Shown here: piece by piece, positions 34,201 through 45,279 of the stretch
Position numbering within the stretch: position 1 is the first letter of the stretch
Layout of the letters: every line of letters starts with the position of its first letter
Source: Boletus sp. NGJ
Lineage: Eukaryota; Basidiomycota; Agaricomycetes; Boletales; Boletaceae
Direction: 5' to 3'
DNA length: 64,000 bases
Assembly (NCBI GenBank): GCA_019096195.1
Contig: JAGTXK010000113.1
Span: 1 to 64,000, forward strand
The notes under the pieces: generated by a model
Told to the model about the DNA's origin: nothing
Seen by the model: the letters and a program-made list of their open reading frames with translations, nothing else
Database searches by the model: none
Position numbers and translations under genes: made by a program

Positions 34201-35301
34201 CGTAGATAGAAGACTTCTTGGCTTTCTCCCTCAGAGCGACACGGTTCGCTTTAGTAGCCTCGTCGACCTCAGCAACCCTGCCCGTTTCAACAGGAGGATC
34301 TGGGGCGACATTAAGCTTAGGTGATGAAGACTCAATACTAAAGGAAGGGGGTTTCCACAAAGGATCGTGCAAGAGACTGGTTGCTTTCTTCTCGTCTCCA
34401 CCAGCTTGTGCCCACGCGGCCTGTACAAGGTTAATATCACGCTCGATGTTGGAGAGTCTGAACTTGGCGAAAGCATCTTTGTTGTGCGTCGTGTCTCGAG
34501 GTTCCGTGGGTTCCGAAGAGCCTGGACGCTGTCCTCGAAGCATGCGAGACAAGCCGGTGATCGATGGTTCGAGGGATTGTCGGACATCTGGCATGGAATC
34601 TTCGGACGACGTAGACTGTCCGCCCAAGCTCACATTCGCTTTCCGCCTCTGTCCTAAGCGCTGGATATCGGGGGAGTCAGGAGCACGAGTATTCAGAACC
34701 GGGAGCGTGTCGGTGGGACCCCCACGATTAATACGCTTTCTGGGTGGTCCATCTTCCGCGTAGCCATCCACCTCAGATAACCTTCGTGTATCTCCACCAT
34801 AGCTACGCGTGAATGACGCGTAAACTGCTCTTCCACCGTTCACAAACCCGCTGGAGGCGGAGAGGGGGTCTGCGTGGTGAGGTTGAGCGGGTTGACTCCA
34901 GGGATTGTAATGGCTTGGCCCCGCCACTGACAGCGCGTCGTGTGCATTCTGCTGCTGGTAAGATGAATAGGAGTGGTGATTGGATTCTGGAGCGGTGGGA
35001 CTGGAATTGGGAACGAGAACGATGCCATGACTACTCGATGGGGTGGAGGGCGGGTAGTTGTAATGAGTGGAAGTTGACGCATCTCTGGACTGCGGAGGCG
35101 GGGCACTGAACAAGAGCGCTGGGTTGTTGGCGGCCACGGGTTGTGAGGAATCGTACTCGAAGGTAGCTTGACGTGTGGTCTTGCGGAATCTTAGTCTATC
35201 AAGGGCAACCTTCTGTAGAGACAACGGGCGCTTTGTGAGAAAACATCTGAAAACTCGACTCGAACACGACTAACTCTATTGGTTTCGTTGTCACCCTCCA
35301 T
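31294..35301 (-). CDS. FUN30: SWI/SNF-family chromatin remodeller FUN30/SMARCAD1 (Fft3 type)
   Basis: A nuclear ATPase that moves or exchanges nucleosomes, acting in silenced chromatin, centromeres and DNA-end resection. About 1,170 residues over roughly nine exons. A long disordered N-terminus holds a CUE-like helix region ([20 protein letters not shown], then [10 protein letters not shown]), as in SMARCAD1. The ATPase core has [31 protein letters not shown], motif [40 protein letters not shown] and [12 protein letters not shown] instead of DEAH is normal in this subfamily. The start is uncertain. I prefer an ATG at 35301 with intron 35213-35274, giving MEGDNETNR before KVALDRLRF, because the long second exon has no in-frame ATG nearby. 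Confidence 0.92.
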
Positions 35302-36742
35302 AGACACGAAAACAGGGAAGAAATGTGCGAATGATATACAACGCAGGGGGGAAGACCTCCACCTCCGCTTAGGTGTTGTGAGAGACTGGGAGATAGACGG
35401 AGCGAAGGTCGCAACACTCAGGACGTCGGAGAGTCAATGCATGTGGCAAAAGAAAACTGTATTTCTCTATCTACTGTACACGAGGAATCAAAGCTGTACA
35501 GAAAGGGTAGGGGGCCTCAGGATGGCCGAGCATTGGAGACCAAACTCGATAGACGAGAGGCATTTCCGGTGTGCGGGTATCCGAGAGTGTGTGCAGGTTG
35601 TGCAGGGTCAAAGGCCGAGGATTGTGATCACCAGTGAGAGCACTCGCCATGTTCAGAGACGAAGAAAGTAATGTCACGGCGCGGGGCTTGCCCGTATAAA
35701 GCAAAGACCATCAGAAGGGTGATGGAACACGTCTGACGAGGGAGATGGGGCGAATATTGACCATCTAGGACGATGCGGCCTCGGCGAAGTCGCGAAAGTA
35801 AAGTCGCGACGATGGTAGTAGAAAAAGTGAGATTGGCTCAACTGGTAATAACGTTGGACGTACGATGTACGACAGTAATTCGCGTGTCCACTATCCAAAG
35901 ATCCATGTAAATGTACTGTTCAGATGACCTGCGATATATCGATGTTTGATGACGACGAGAAACCAATGGATCAGGTGTGGTAATTCTCCCAATGTTGGAC
36001 TAGCAAACCCACCAACATGGGGTTAAGAACAGATTCATGGATCAACGCAACGCGGATAAGAGGTTGAAGAGGAGTGGCAGATTCAAGCGCACTTTCGTTT
36101 GATCACCCTCATCAGTGCACCAAGATTCGGACAGATGCATCGTGGAAGGGCAGGCCTGTTTCATACCTGACTGAGTGCCCTCGCATGATATATTTATGGT
36201 GGGAAATACCATTTAATGCGAGGACAATCAATTTCCCAGGAATCTGCTTCAATGGTGAAAAAAAAGGAAGTCTAGTTCAAGCCAGCGCAAGAATCACGAC
36301 TTGGACAGGGCTGTTGCGAGATGATGAAATCTGTCGATGTTGAGTCCATTTGAGGATGGAAATAAAAATTTTAAACGGTACGAAAAGTAACGTTCGCAGA
36401 GGGATGAAACGACGACGACGACTAATCGAAACGTGCTAAACATTGCATCGCAATGCCAGCATGAAAGGGCCAACCTTGAGGTGGGCATAGTGTGCTCGTT
36501 GAAACCGAAACAGCGTGCACAGTGAATTTAATGGTTGGCGAGGAGTGTTGTGTGGGTGGGGGGAGGGAGGGAAGGGATGATGGTGGTTCGGGTTCAAGAG
36601 AGGTGCGACAGTTTCGGCAGTTACCCCAGCTCAAGGCACTTGCCGTGACAAGCCTCGAAATAGCAGTCTCGCTGTCAGCGCATCGGCTGCGGCTAGCGGC
36701 GTGGCAGCTGGTTGCATTCACCTCTCATCCGTTCCAGACGAT
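35302..36742. other. Intergenic, 1.4 kb
   Basis: The largest gene-free gap in the window, lying between the divergent FUN30 and carrier genes and therefore presumably two promoters. Open frames up to about 130 codons exist but none shows domain features or plausible splice continuation. A G-rich quadruplex-like tract lies at 36554-36576. An unannotated lncRNA or small gene cannot be excluded. Confidence 0.5.
36554..36576 (+). promoter_or_regulatory. Putative G-quadruplex motif
   Basis: Five G-runs of three or more separated by one- or two-base loops (runs at 36554, 36558, 36565, 36569 and 36574). It sits about 170 bases upstream of the carrier start codon on the coding strand. Confidence 0.5.
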
Positions 36743-37933
36743 ATGCTTTCTCTCACTGACATACTAGTGCTAGTAGCATCGCTTGCAATCTCGCTGGCGA
36801 TCTTGGTGCCACTCACTGGCGCACTCGTTAGGTTTAGGGCCCACTACAACCCCAAGGGTCTCCAACTCGACCCAGAGGGTGGTGTACAACCACATACTGG
36901 CCCAGTTATCACTTCCTTCTTCGCTATGTTGATGAGGGTTTACAAAATCGAAGTGCGTTTTACTACTCTGCTTTGATATACGTGCACCATAAAACTTGTT
37001 GCCGACAGGGATGGCCAGGATTGTACAAGGGACTCAGTGTGTTTAGTTCTCAGCGAACTTACGAGGAACTACTGACAGTACATCAGTGCCTACTCTTTTG
37101 TCAACCTCCACCGTCACTTTATTCCTGTTGATCTTCCTGAGCGGCAGTAACCTTCGCCATGGGACTTACAGTACCCCATCCACCGGTGTCCTGGGAACGC
37201 TGGCTTACAGTTTATTCGCTATGCTGATCTCTTTGCCTGAAACAATCATAACCGATCGGTAAGATTTCTTTTTCGCCAGCTTCCACCCCCTCGGATTGTA
37301 GAGGTTGATAGTATGGCAGGGCAATCACCACGCCGTACAAGCTACCTTACTTCAACGCTATTTATTCTCTGCGTGTTTTGTTGACACCCACCGAACGTCG
37401 GCGCCCGTGGACCTTGTACCTAACGCCCGGTCTTCTTGCGGCGCAAGTCTCGCATATTGCATACATCGTTCTCGGGTTGAGAACCGTCCGACACTTGCTC
37501 CTCCCTGAACTTGCTCAGCCTGGCCTACCTTCCAAGGAAGACATCTCTGTAGTCAGACTAGCCATATTCTTCGTCCTTGCTGTGGCTAGCACAGCTGTCC
37601 TTACACCTCTCGAAGTCATTGCCACTAGGCTCGCTATACAGCGAAATCATGCTGCGCCCGAATTTAACTCAGTTTCTCAGGAGGAGGAAGGCGATACAGA
37701 AGAAGCGGCAGAATATGCCGGAAATGAGGAAGACGTTATCGGGTACGTTCTCAATACCTAGTCGAGTACCATTAAACGCTGAATTCAAAACTGATAGTCT
37801 GCGAACTGAGCGGGAACCTTACACCAGTTTGGTTGACTGCGCAAAGAGAATTATCGACGAGGAGGGCTGGAGTGCCTTGTATCGTGCTTGGTACTTGACG
37901 ATGTTGGGCTGCCTTACTGGTGCTTTCTCTTGA
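36743..37933 (+). CDS. Mitochondrial carrier family-like membrane protein, degenerate signatures
   Basis: Five exons give 322 residues; introns are 36953-37008, 37037-37086, 37259-37319 and 37743-37797. The plan is three repeats of two hydrophobic segments. Each repeat has a remnant of the P-x-[DE]-x-x-[KR]-x-[KR] signature: VPLTGALVRFR, LPETIITDR and TPLEVIATR. Gly-Trp-x-Gly/Ala-Leu-Tyr elements (GWPGLYKGL, GWSALYRAW) match the carrier loop helices. Only the third repeat keeps the acidic residue, and the basic position 6 is lost in all three. Such degeneracy is known for carrier relatives that are not transporters, for example yeast Ugo1. An acidic linker (EEEGDTEEAAEY, then GNEED) precedes the last loop. 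The substrate is unknown. Confidence 0.75.
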
Positions 37934-38762
37934 TAGGTACTCTATTGCCAAAATTTGGCAGCACAGCTTGTTAACCGATGACCTCGAGGTTGCAACAATC
38001 AAATCAGGATTATTAGTGAACGTATTGTCCCAGAACATGTCGGTACACTCGCTTCGAGGAGATGTAATTGTACTGTGTCGTGTGGCATAGCCTGCACGCA
38101 TTAATATTGAAACTTCAGCGCTTTAATTCAGCTACCACTGACTCGGACAGTCGGATCCTCGAACACTGGAACACTCAGCTAGTACGTACATAGCAGGATG
38201 CAAGCTCAGACAGTCTTCATACATCTCGCGTCGTTATCAAGAGACGCCGCATCGTTGAAGTACTCACATAGCTGCAGCACAGGCGAGCAATCATGTACAC
38301 CGCGCGTCCTTTGACGTTTGTCTTCCTACTGTAGTAGTCTTCTGTACACACTTATCAATCGAGTTGGATCAAGTGCCTGAAGGGACCAGTCCAACAAACA
38401 AGCACCACGCATTACAAGAGATAGCAGTTGACATATGCAGGAGTCCTTTTCCACAGCCTGAGGTCAGGATCAAATCAAAGCTGGCTTTCCATGACTGCGC
38501 ACCAGCCAACCCCGAGTGCGAAACCAAAACCATCTTATCAACGGGACACGAAATGCCTCTGGATCTATCATGGCGATGTTTCCTACCATTTTTTGGGTAA
38601 CCTCGTGGAAGTGTTGGCCAACAGGGCCACAAGTGATTGCCCTCGACATGCGAGAGCGCTAGGAATATTCAAACGAGACTGGAGCGATGAGGACCACGAT
38701 TCCCAGATTTTGGTAATTTCATCTTGATTATAGTTTCGTGAGCACAACTGTTGTAATGTCTA
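37934..38762. other. Intergenic, 0.8 kb, convergent 3' flanks
   Basis: Lies between the stops of the carrier gene (+) and the GLTSCR1-like gene (-), longer than other convergent gaps here. Short open frames on both strands (for example 38364-38600 and 38428-38727) have no motif. No RNA gene or repeat is recognised. Confidence 0.45.
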
Positions 38763-40194
38763 TTATCCTGTCCCATCCCTCTCTTTCTGAGTGGCGATAG
38801 GCACGCTATGAGCAACCACCGAGGTAATACCGTTTTGAAGAGATTGCCCAGCTGCGGGTTCTGAATTCGTGGTACTAGCTTGTCCTGTTCCCGCGCCCCT
38901 CGACATCAACGAATTCAGCAAAATCGCCAACCCGCTCATCTGCGCCGGCTGAAGTAGCGAAACGTTGATCTCTAAACTCAACATTGTGCCATTAGATGTC
39001 GACCCCTTGAGAACTGCAGCTGGTTGGGGTTGATCTGCGGGTGGCACAGATGCTGCTGGAACGGGTACTATTCCCAGTGCGTGCAAAGCTGAGAGGGAGG
39101 TGACAGGTAGCTGCACAGGTATAGGACCCGTCGACGGGGCGTAGCTGGCGGCACCAGCATTGGTCTGAGGTATGGCCGAGGGGATAGAGTAGATCGTAGA
39201 GGTGCCTTGCGCGGCAGTATTGTACTGGTGTGTATAAGCATAAGAATATGTGCGATAGTACTGGGAAGGTGTCGTTTGAGTGTAGTATGTCGGTCGGAAT
39301 GTCGTTACAGTTGGGTGCGCAGAAGTGGCAGTAGATCCAGCCCGTTTTTCACGTTGTATTGCATCTAGCTCGTTCCTTGCATTCCGGAAATCAGAGTTAA
39401 CTGTAGCTGTTTCAGACCTCTCGACCTCAAGGATTGACTGTGCGAGGGCATATGCTTGCCCATCAGGGGAGGGCCGCTGTGATTTATGTGGAAACATGGG
39501 GCAATGTGTGAAAAGGGAAAAAAACTACTCACTGTCCCCGTTTTGATTTTGGCGCGGTAGAGCCGGTCTTCAAACCTTTTTAGCCGTCTGTGGCAGTTCA
39601 ATGCAAACCGCGTATCTGGAGATTGAGGAGATCAGGATTGGCAACCCAGGACAGCAAACTTTGCCTCACCCTCTATTTCCTGTCGTATTTCGTGATGTCT
39701 CGCCTTTTCTTTACCCTTTGAACGTTTCTGGTTCAGGAGTGAATCCAAGTCCTCGTCTGGTTGCTGGAAGACATGATATGGTAAGAGCCTATTGACGACA
39801 TCCGCCACGTCCGTGAAAGGCGTATCCACATCTGGATGTAGGACTGCGGCATGATCAGCTGCAAGACAGGCTGTGAAACTTAGAGGGGGGGCAGATTAAG
39901 TAAAGTCCGATTAAGTTATTTCTCTACGCACCCCGCCGCAGTTTGCTGAATGGCTTGAAGCTCTTCCTCTGACCTATCCTTCGGATAAGCAACTAGATTG
40001 GCATTCAAACCACCAGGAGAAGGAAGAGAAGGGGTAGACTTTGTGGACGACGGTCCTGCAACAGCGGACTGGTAGGAATTGAGGGTGTTTTGTGAATCAT
40101 GAACACCAGATGACCATGAGAGGCCGTTGGACGACTGTTGGACGGGTTTTAGAGGAAAGCTCTGAACAGAAAACGAGCCTTGCGGATTGAACAT
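38763..40194 (-). CDS. GLTSCR1-domain protein (BICRA-like)
   Basis: Four exons give 422 residues; introns are 39879-39931, 39616-39669 and 39477-39532. The central block AADHAAVLHPDVDTPFTD, then VVNRLLPYHVFQQPDEDL, followed by a helical segment (HRRLKRFEDRLYRAKIKTG), matches the conserved GLTSCR1 region. In animals that region anchors GLTSCR1/BICRA in the non-canonical BAF (GBAF) remodelling complex. The C-terminal half is Tyr/Gln/Ala-rich and ends in a hydrophobic patch (AQMSGLAILLNSLMSR). A chromatin-remodeller subunit is the natural inference for a fungal copy. It lies 104 bases downstream of CDC23 on the same strand. The start at 40194 is the first ATG after the upstream stop of CDC23. 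Confidence 0.72.
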
Positions 40195-40297
40195 TTCCTT
40201 GACTTTGTTGTGTTTGGTATGCTTTGCCTGGTGACAATCCCCGTGACCGCGTGAATAGCCACCCACTTTAGGGCTGGTTTTATTATCATGCTCCCGC

Positions 40298-42680
40298 TCA
40301 GGCTAGTGCGGGTCGTAGGAGCAGTACAGACTTTAATTTTTTCAACCAATCTGCCGCCTGAGTAACCTCCTCAGCATTGCTGCTCGCAACCCGTTCCAGG
40401 TATGCCTTCGCCAGCGACAGATCACCACCAGGAGTCACCATCTGGTGACGAGCAACACAAATGCTAGACTTGGCGTAGTCCTGCACTGGGCGCTCTGCGC
40501 GGCGTTAGCACACATCAAAACATCCAACAGAAAGTATCCAAGCACCTTCGGCGCGACAGATCTCGACCACCCTCCGGTGATACGCGACAGCCTCGGCGGG
40601 CTCCTCCAACTCTTCATACAACTTCGCCAGTTTCAAGTTTATCGTTGTTTCTCGGGCTTCAGCACCTAGTAATGCACGCTTAAGGCATTCCACAGCATCT
40701 CTCATTCTACCACGAAAAATATCAGCATGTGTTGTACTCCACATAAAGAGCGACTCCCTTACCGTCCAATTTCTTCGTAGCAAGATGCTTGAGCTTGCCA
40801 TAGGCGTACGTCGTATGGGCTGTAGCCGGTGAGATCAGGGAGAAAAAGCATCTTGACAAGTACTCACCGAAGAGCTGTAGCTCGCTGATAATAGTAGAGG
40901 GCATATTGGTGCATGCTCAGCAGTTCGTAAGCTTGACCAAGTCCATACCACGCCCTGTAGTCTTTCCTGTTGACATCTACAAGGCGTAGAGTTGGCGTTT
41001 TTCTGTGTACATCCTCAACGATATCAACACCTACCAACTGCACGTCGATATGCCTCGATTGCCGCATGCGAGTTTTTCATTTCAACGTATTCATGACCCA
41101 TGAGTGTCCAAGCCGACAGGTACGTCCGATCTAACTCGGTTGCGCGTCTGAAATATTTTACCGCCTTCTCGTGCTCGGCGCGAAGTGAATAATGGTTCCC
41201 TAAGGCAGTCTCATCAATCCACGCTCTCAGGTTGGCGGTGGGGAAAATGTCACTTGCCAACCAGACAGCATACTTCGGGTCGATCCTTTTCAAGTTCAAG
41301 GAATTCATGAGCAAGGCGGGAAAGCTTTAAACGGTTTTCAGTTACGTAAAGAATGTTTGAATACACATCGATATCATCGACTCGATATGGAGCGACGGTA
41401 AGGATTTTTTCAAACTGCTTTTCCGCTTGTCCGAAGTCTTTGGGCAGCTTCGCGTGAGTCGAACACAGATAAAATAGCAAATTCAGTCTGCTGACCGTGT
41501 AAGTGGTACAGCACGCAAGCGCGCAGACTCATCACCCATGGGCTCCCTCGGAAGAAGTCCTCACCCAGAAGACGATCACACATTACCAACTCGTTCTCCG
41601 TTGGACTGTTTAGCTCGTTCATCGTTTTGATTTGGAAAAACTGCACGAGAGGGTGAATTGCGGGTAGAGGGAGCAGTGGTAGCAAAGATGACAACTGAAA
41701 GAATCAGTCGTATCCGCAGGAAATGGTACGAATTGGCTAACCTCTTCTCCGTCTCCGATACACCGTCCCAGCAGCGCCCATGCAGACCAGTTCCATGAAT
41801 ACCCACCGATGGACAAGATGATACTTTCAATTGCTTCTTCTCTTCTGTGAAGCCGCGAGAGGAAAAGGCCTTTCCTGTCAAATTGCGGGCATGAAGACGG
41901 TCGCAAAGCTATTAAAAGAAGGTAGCCCGTACAGGAAGAGCAGCCAGGGGTCGACAGCATTCTTAACGATCTCAAGATGATACAGCAAGGATCGGTTAAA
42001 AGGTATGGGAGGATGTCCCCGAATGTCTGGACGCGATATTGTTAGCATGTGACATGATGTTTGGAGATTTGCCTGTAGACTTCAACTTACTGTAGTGTTT
42101 ATACCAGTCTCTCTCTGTTTTCTTCTCGCTGATCTTCGTTCACGCCTCGTCCGTTAGTTTTATCCAGAATCCGTTAACTGGACCTACCAAGAATTGACAG
42201 TATATAGATAAAAATTGTGCTTTGGCACTTCGACAATTGCGTAGCACGTGTACCGCTCTGCTCAAGTCTTTGGATGTAACATACGACTGGGCTACAAGAA
42301 GGGTGGCTTCTTCGGCGTGCTCAAGCTCAGCTTCGCGTTCTTGACTCGCGGATGACTCAGAGGAGGTTTTGTGGTCCCCGGATGCGAGAGTCGATCCAAC
42401 AGCTTGAACTGGTATGGTGGCAAATGCAAGCGGAGGGCGAGGCGAGTACGCGCGTGCGGGTGTCGAGGTCGAGAATCCGGTTCTTGGATCAGCAACAAAC
42501 GCGTCTCGTTTGTGCTGTGGTATCGAGAGATAAAGCTCGGCAGACCTGATGCATGATGTGCTTTCAATGTTAGGTTCGTACGACGGAGCGAGCGATGTAC
42601 CATTTACCAGCAACAATAAGACCTCTCTCTGAGCAGTCTTTGATTGAGTTCCGCAATGCACGCACTAGCTGTGGATCCAT
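40298..42680 (-). CDS. CDC23: Anaphase-promoting complex subunit CDC23 (APC8)
   Basis: A TPR scaffold subunit of the APC/C ubiquitin ligase that drives metaphase-anaphase transition. It begins [16 protein letters not shown], then KWSAELYLS as in family members, spliced through intron 42546-42600. The N-terminal TPR-like part is interrupted by a Ser/Pro-rich loop. It is followed by the diagnostic [12 protein letters not shown] segment, WSWN-type TPR helices, DVYSNILYV, the [19 protein letters not shown] repeat, [20 protein letters not shown] and [10 protein letters not shown]-like repeats. The C-terminal TPR ends in LLRPALA. At least nine introns of about 50 bases are needed. The 5' end is divergent from ALG14. 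Confidence 0.93.
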
Positions 42681-42881
42681 GTCGCGGACAACAAACCAAA
42701 GTGTTTGGAATTTGGCGTGGAACACGACGCGATGCTCGTCCGTTCCCACCAACAAGTGCCTTAGTTTCAACTTCGTGCTATTAGTTATCTGCGGGCAATC
42801 TGGGCTTTCTAAGTATTCCGGTTCATCTCAGCACCTTCAGACTCGACAAACGTACGGCCGAGCGCCGTCCAGAACCACTAC
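42681..42881. promoter_or_regulatory. Divergent promoter, CDC23 / ALG14
   Basis: 201 bases between start codons. No TATA box or known cell-cycle element (no ACGCGT) is visible. It is notable only for serving two housekeeping genes. Confidence 0.4.
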
Positions 42882-43814
42882 ATGTTCCTCCAGACTTTCA
42901 CAGTCCTCGTTCTTCTGCTCTTGACTAGAATATATATCGTGTTATTCAACCCTTCATCAAAGCCACGAAAAAGAAGAGACGGCGAAAAATGCGTCTTGGC
43001 TGTCTTCCTCGGTTCAGGTTTTTCTGACAACCCTCTTGTCGGTGCTGCATTCTCCTCACTGGCTTATGTGAATCCTAGGTGGGCATACCAGCGAAGCGCT
43101 GATGTTGACATCAGGCTTGGACTTCTCCCGCTATTCGCCACGAATTTATATCGTTAGCGAAGGCGACACGCTGAGCACGACTAAAGCCGTCTCCTTGGAG
43201 CGTTCCAAAGCGTCTTGCAGTGTCCCCATCACTGTCAGCTCACGTCATCCGTTCTAATGCGTACCATGTCCTCATGGTGCTTTTCAGGAATCTGATGACC
43301 GGAAGGACTACAGGGTTTTGGTTATTCCTCGCGCCCGGCGCGTGCACCAGGCGATATGGACCGTTCTTCCTACATTCATGCACTCCGCCTTGGGTTGCAT
43401 ATACCTAGTAACTATAGCACCGCTGCTCAAGAAAGACTCGTTCCGAACTCCCTTTGCGGACCTGTTGATACTGAATGGTCCCGGAACATGTGTTACGCTT
43501 TGTGCCGCTGTCATGGTGAATAAGGTGAGCTCTGTTCTCCACACATCCAGTGAGTACCCTTCCATGCTCGCAACCGTGACACATTCTGGTTCAGCTACTC
43601 GGCCTGCCACATCCGAAAATGATATACGTAGAATCGTATGCACGCGTACGCTCTCTCTCTCTCTCTGGGAAAATTTTGCGCCACTTGGTCGACCGGTATG
43701 TCTGTGGGCTAGAATTCCTCGCAATCCTGCTAATCCTTCAACAGCTTTCTTGTCCAATGGCCAAGCCTGTTGTCAGACAGTGGGCGTGAGGAGTGTTGCG
43801 GATGCTTGGTTTGA
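42882..43814 (+). CDS. ALG14: UDP-GlcNAc transferase subunit ALG14
   Basis: A membrane anchor that recruits the catalytic subunit ALG13 to the cytosolic face of the ER for the second step of N-glycan precursor synthesis. Five exons give 232 residues; introns are 43018-43078, 43234-43287, 43525-43594 and 43696-43744. An N-terminal membrane helix (LQTFTVLVLLLLTRIYIVLF) is followed by VLAVFLGSGGHTSEAL, RYSPRIYIVSEGDTLS, IPRARRVHQ, DLLILNGPGTCV, KMIYVESYARVRSLSLSG and LVQWP near the end, all family landmarks. The donor at 43234 (GTCAGC) is the least certain splice site. Confidence 0.92.
43651..43666 (+). repeat. (CT)8 run in ALG14 coding sequence
   Basis: A dinucleotide run encoding the conserved SLSLS of the RVRSLSLSG motif, so it is under protein constraint despite looking like a microsatellite. 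Confidence 0.8.
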
Positions 43815-44137
43815 TGCGATGGAGCTTATACTGCTGAAGTTTGATTATTTATTAGCAACGGCTTTCGCCCAGTCACACTGGGACTACCAACTTCTCGTTC
43901 GATCTTGGCATCTAACTTACCTACACCATGGAACTATGGAATAAGGCTTGCCCACATACAATGACTGCTTGATTACCCGGTTTCGTATCAACTGGGTTCA
44001 TGTAACGCACACTCGGGGCTGGTCAATTTCTTTGGCAGGAGATGATGATGCAGTACGTGCACACCACCTGATTTTGTAAGTTTATCTTATGTACACCAAG
44101 TAGCGCGATGCATGCATGCCCGACACAACATCGACTT
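43815..44137. other. Convergent 3' flanks of ALG14 and U2AF1
   Basis: About 320 bases between two stop codons. It contains only short frames; it likely holds both 3' untranslated regions and polyadenylation signals. Confidence 0.5.
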
Positions 44138-45048
44138 TCATTTCCGCGTCCAGCGATCTTCCCCGCTATTCCCCCCTCTTCTTGGCGGGCTTGCACTCCG
44201 ACCCTTCGCACTCTCCCTCTTGCTGGGCTCCCATCCGCCCCCACCGCCCTCAAGCTTCCATGGGTTCAGCCGCCTGTCCAGTCTCTGTCCTGCGCGTAAG
44301 GACGATACGAGGTCCTTGGAAGCAAGTCGTAGGTGCATGAAATTGCAAAATCCTCCCCGGTTGCATTCTCCGTTTTCGTTTTGTCGACAACAAGCTTCCC
44401 TAAAATCTGTGACGGGGGAAAGTTCTGCGTACAATGGACGGCCTTGTCAAGGAGTGTCAGGATGATACCAGAAAGCGGCAGACAAGTAAAAGACAACGAA
44501 CGCACCTGCGTACCACCGATCATTCAAGTTATCGACAGCAATTTGTGCCTCAGTTTCCCATTCATATCGCGCATATACGTTGCCAATTAGATGGTCGCCA
44601 ACGTTGTCGCATACCTGAGCAGAATGAGTCTCGGTCGATGGAAGGAATTAAAACGACTCACATGCAACTCAAGCAAGTGCCCGAACTTGGCCAACTCACA
44701 GTACAGGTCCTCGTACACTGCATCGAAACCTTCTTGTAACTCTTGTTCCGATAATTTACAGACAGGATCGTGAGCGGGATTGTGGTAGACATTGGGCAAC
44801 AAGATTGTTTGGGAAAAGGGGGGTCTAATGTGCTTCCGCGAGCACCTATCTCCATGTCTGCAGGCACCAATCTAGACAATGTAAGTTCCAGGCAAAAGAG
44901 AGTGAACGCGGGCTCGAGTGACAAACCTTGTAGTAGAAAGAGCAGTTAACACGATCCTGCTCTGTTCCAAAGATGTTTGCCTACACACGATTAAGACCAG
45001 TCCATGAGGTAACAGTGATGGATAGACACGCACCAAATGAGAAGCCAT
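44138..45048 (-). CDS. U2AF1: Splicing factor U2AF small subunit (U2AF35/U2AF23)
   Basis: Recognises the 3' splice-site AG together with the U2AF large subunit. Five exons give 230 residues; introns are 44981-45033, 44872-44926, 44615-44661 and 44443-44505. The first exon encodes only MASHL. Domain order: zinc finger 1 (SFYYKIGACRHGDRCSRKH), the UHM (LLPNVYHNPAHD, GFDAVYEDLYCELAKFGHLL, VYARYEWETEA), then zinc finger 2 (DFREACCRQNENGECNRGGF, CNFMHL). The positions equal to human S34, R156 and Q157 (in RCSRKH and CCRQ) are unchanged. The tail has a Gly run and a few SR/RS-like residues but no true RS domain, as in fission yeast U2AF23. Confidence 0.96.
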
Positions 45049-45279
45049 CCTGAGCAATTCCGAGTTATTCAAGGGAACTTGAAGTGGTCAGTGTGATGGT
45101 TGTTTGGCCGCCTGAGAAATTTACTAAGCCCGCGAGATCGGAGGTTGAAATAAATGTCACTAACAAGTATTTATTACTTATATAATTATCGCGCCAAAAA
45201 TAATGCACACAACTTAGTGAGGATGAATATGCCTCGCCTAGTAATGTATTTTACTACATGTTTGTTCTTTCCGAGAACG

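Noticed and set aside
39616-39672. A GC-AG intron in the GLTSCR1-like gene
   Set aside because: The overlapping GTGAGG donor at 39669 restores the frame with a standard intron, so no GC donor is needed.
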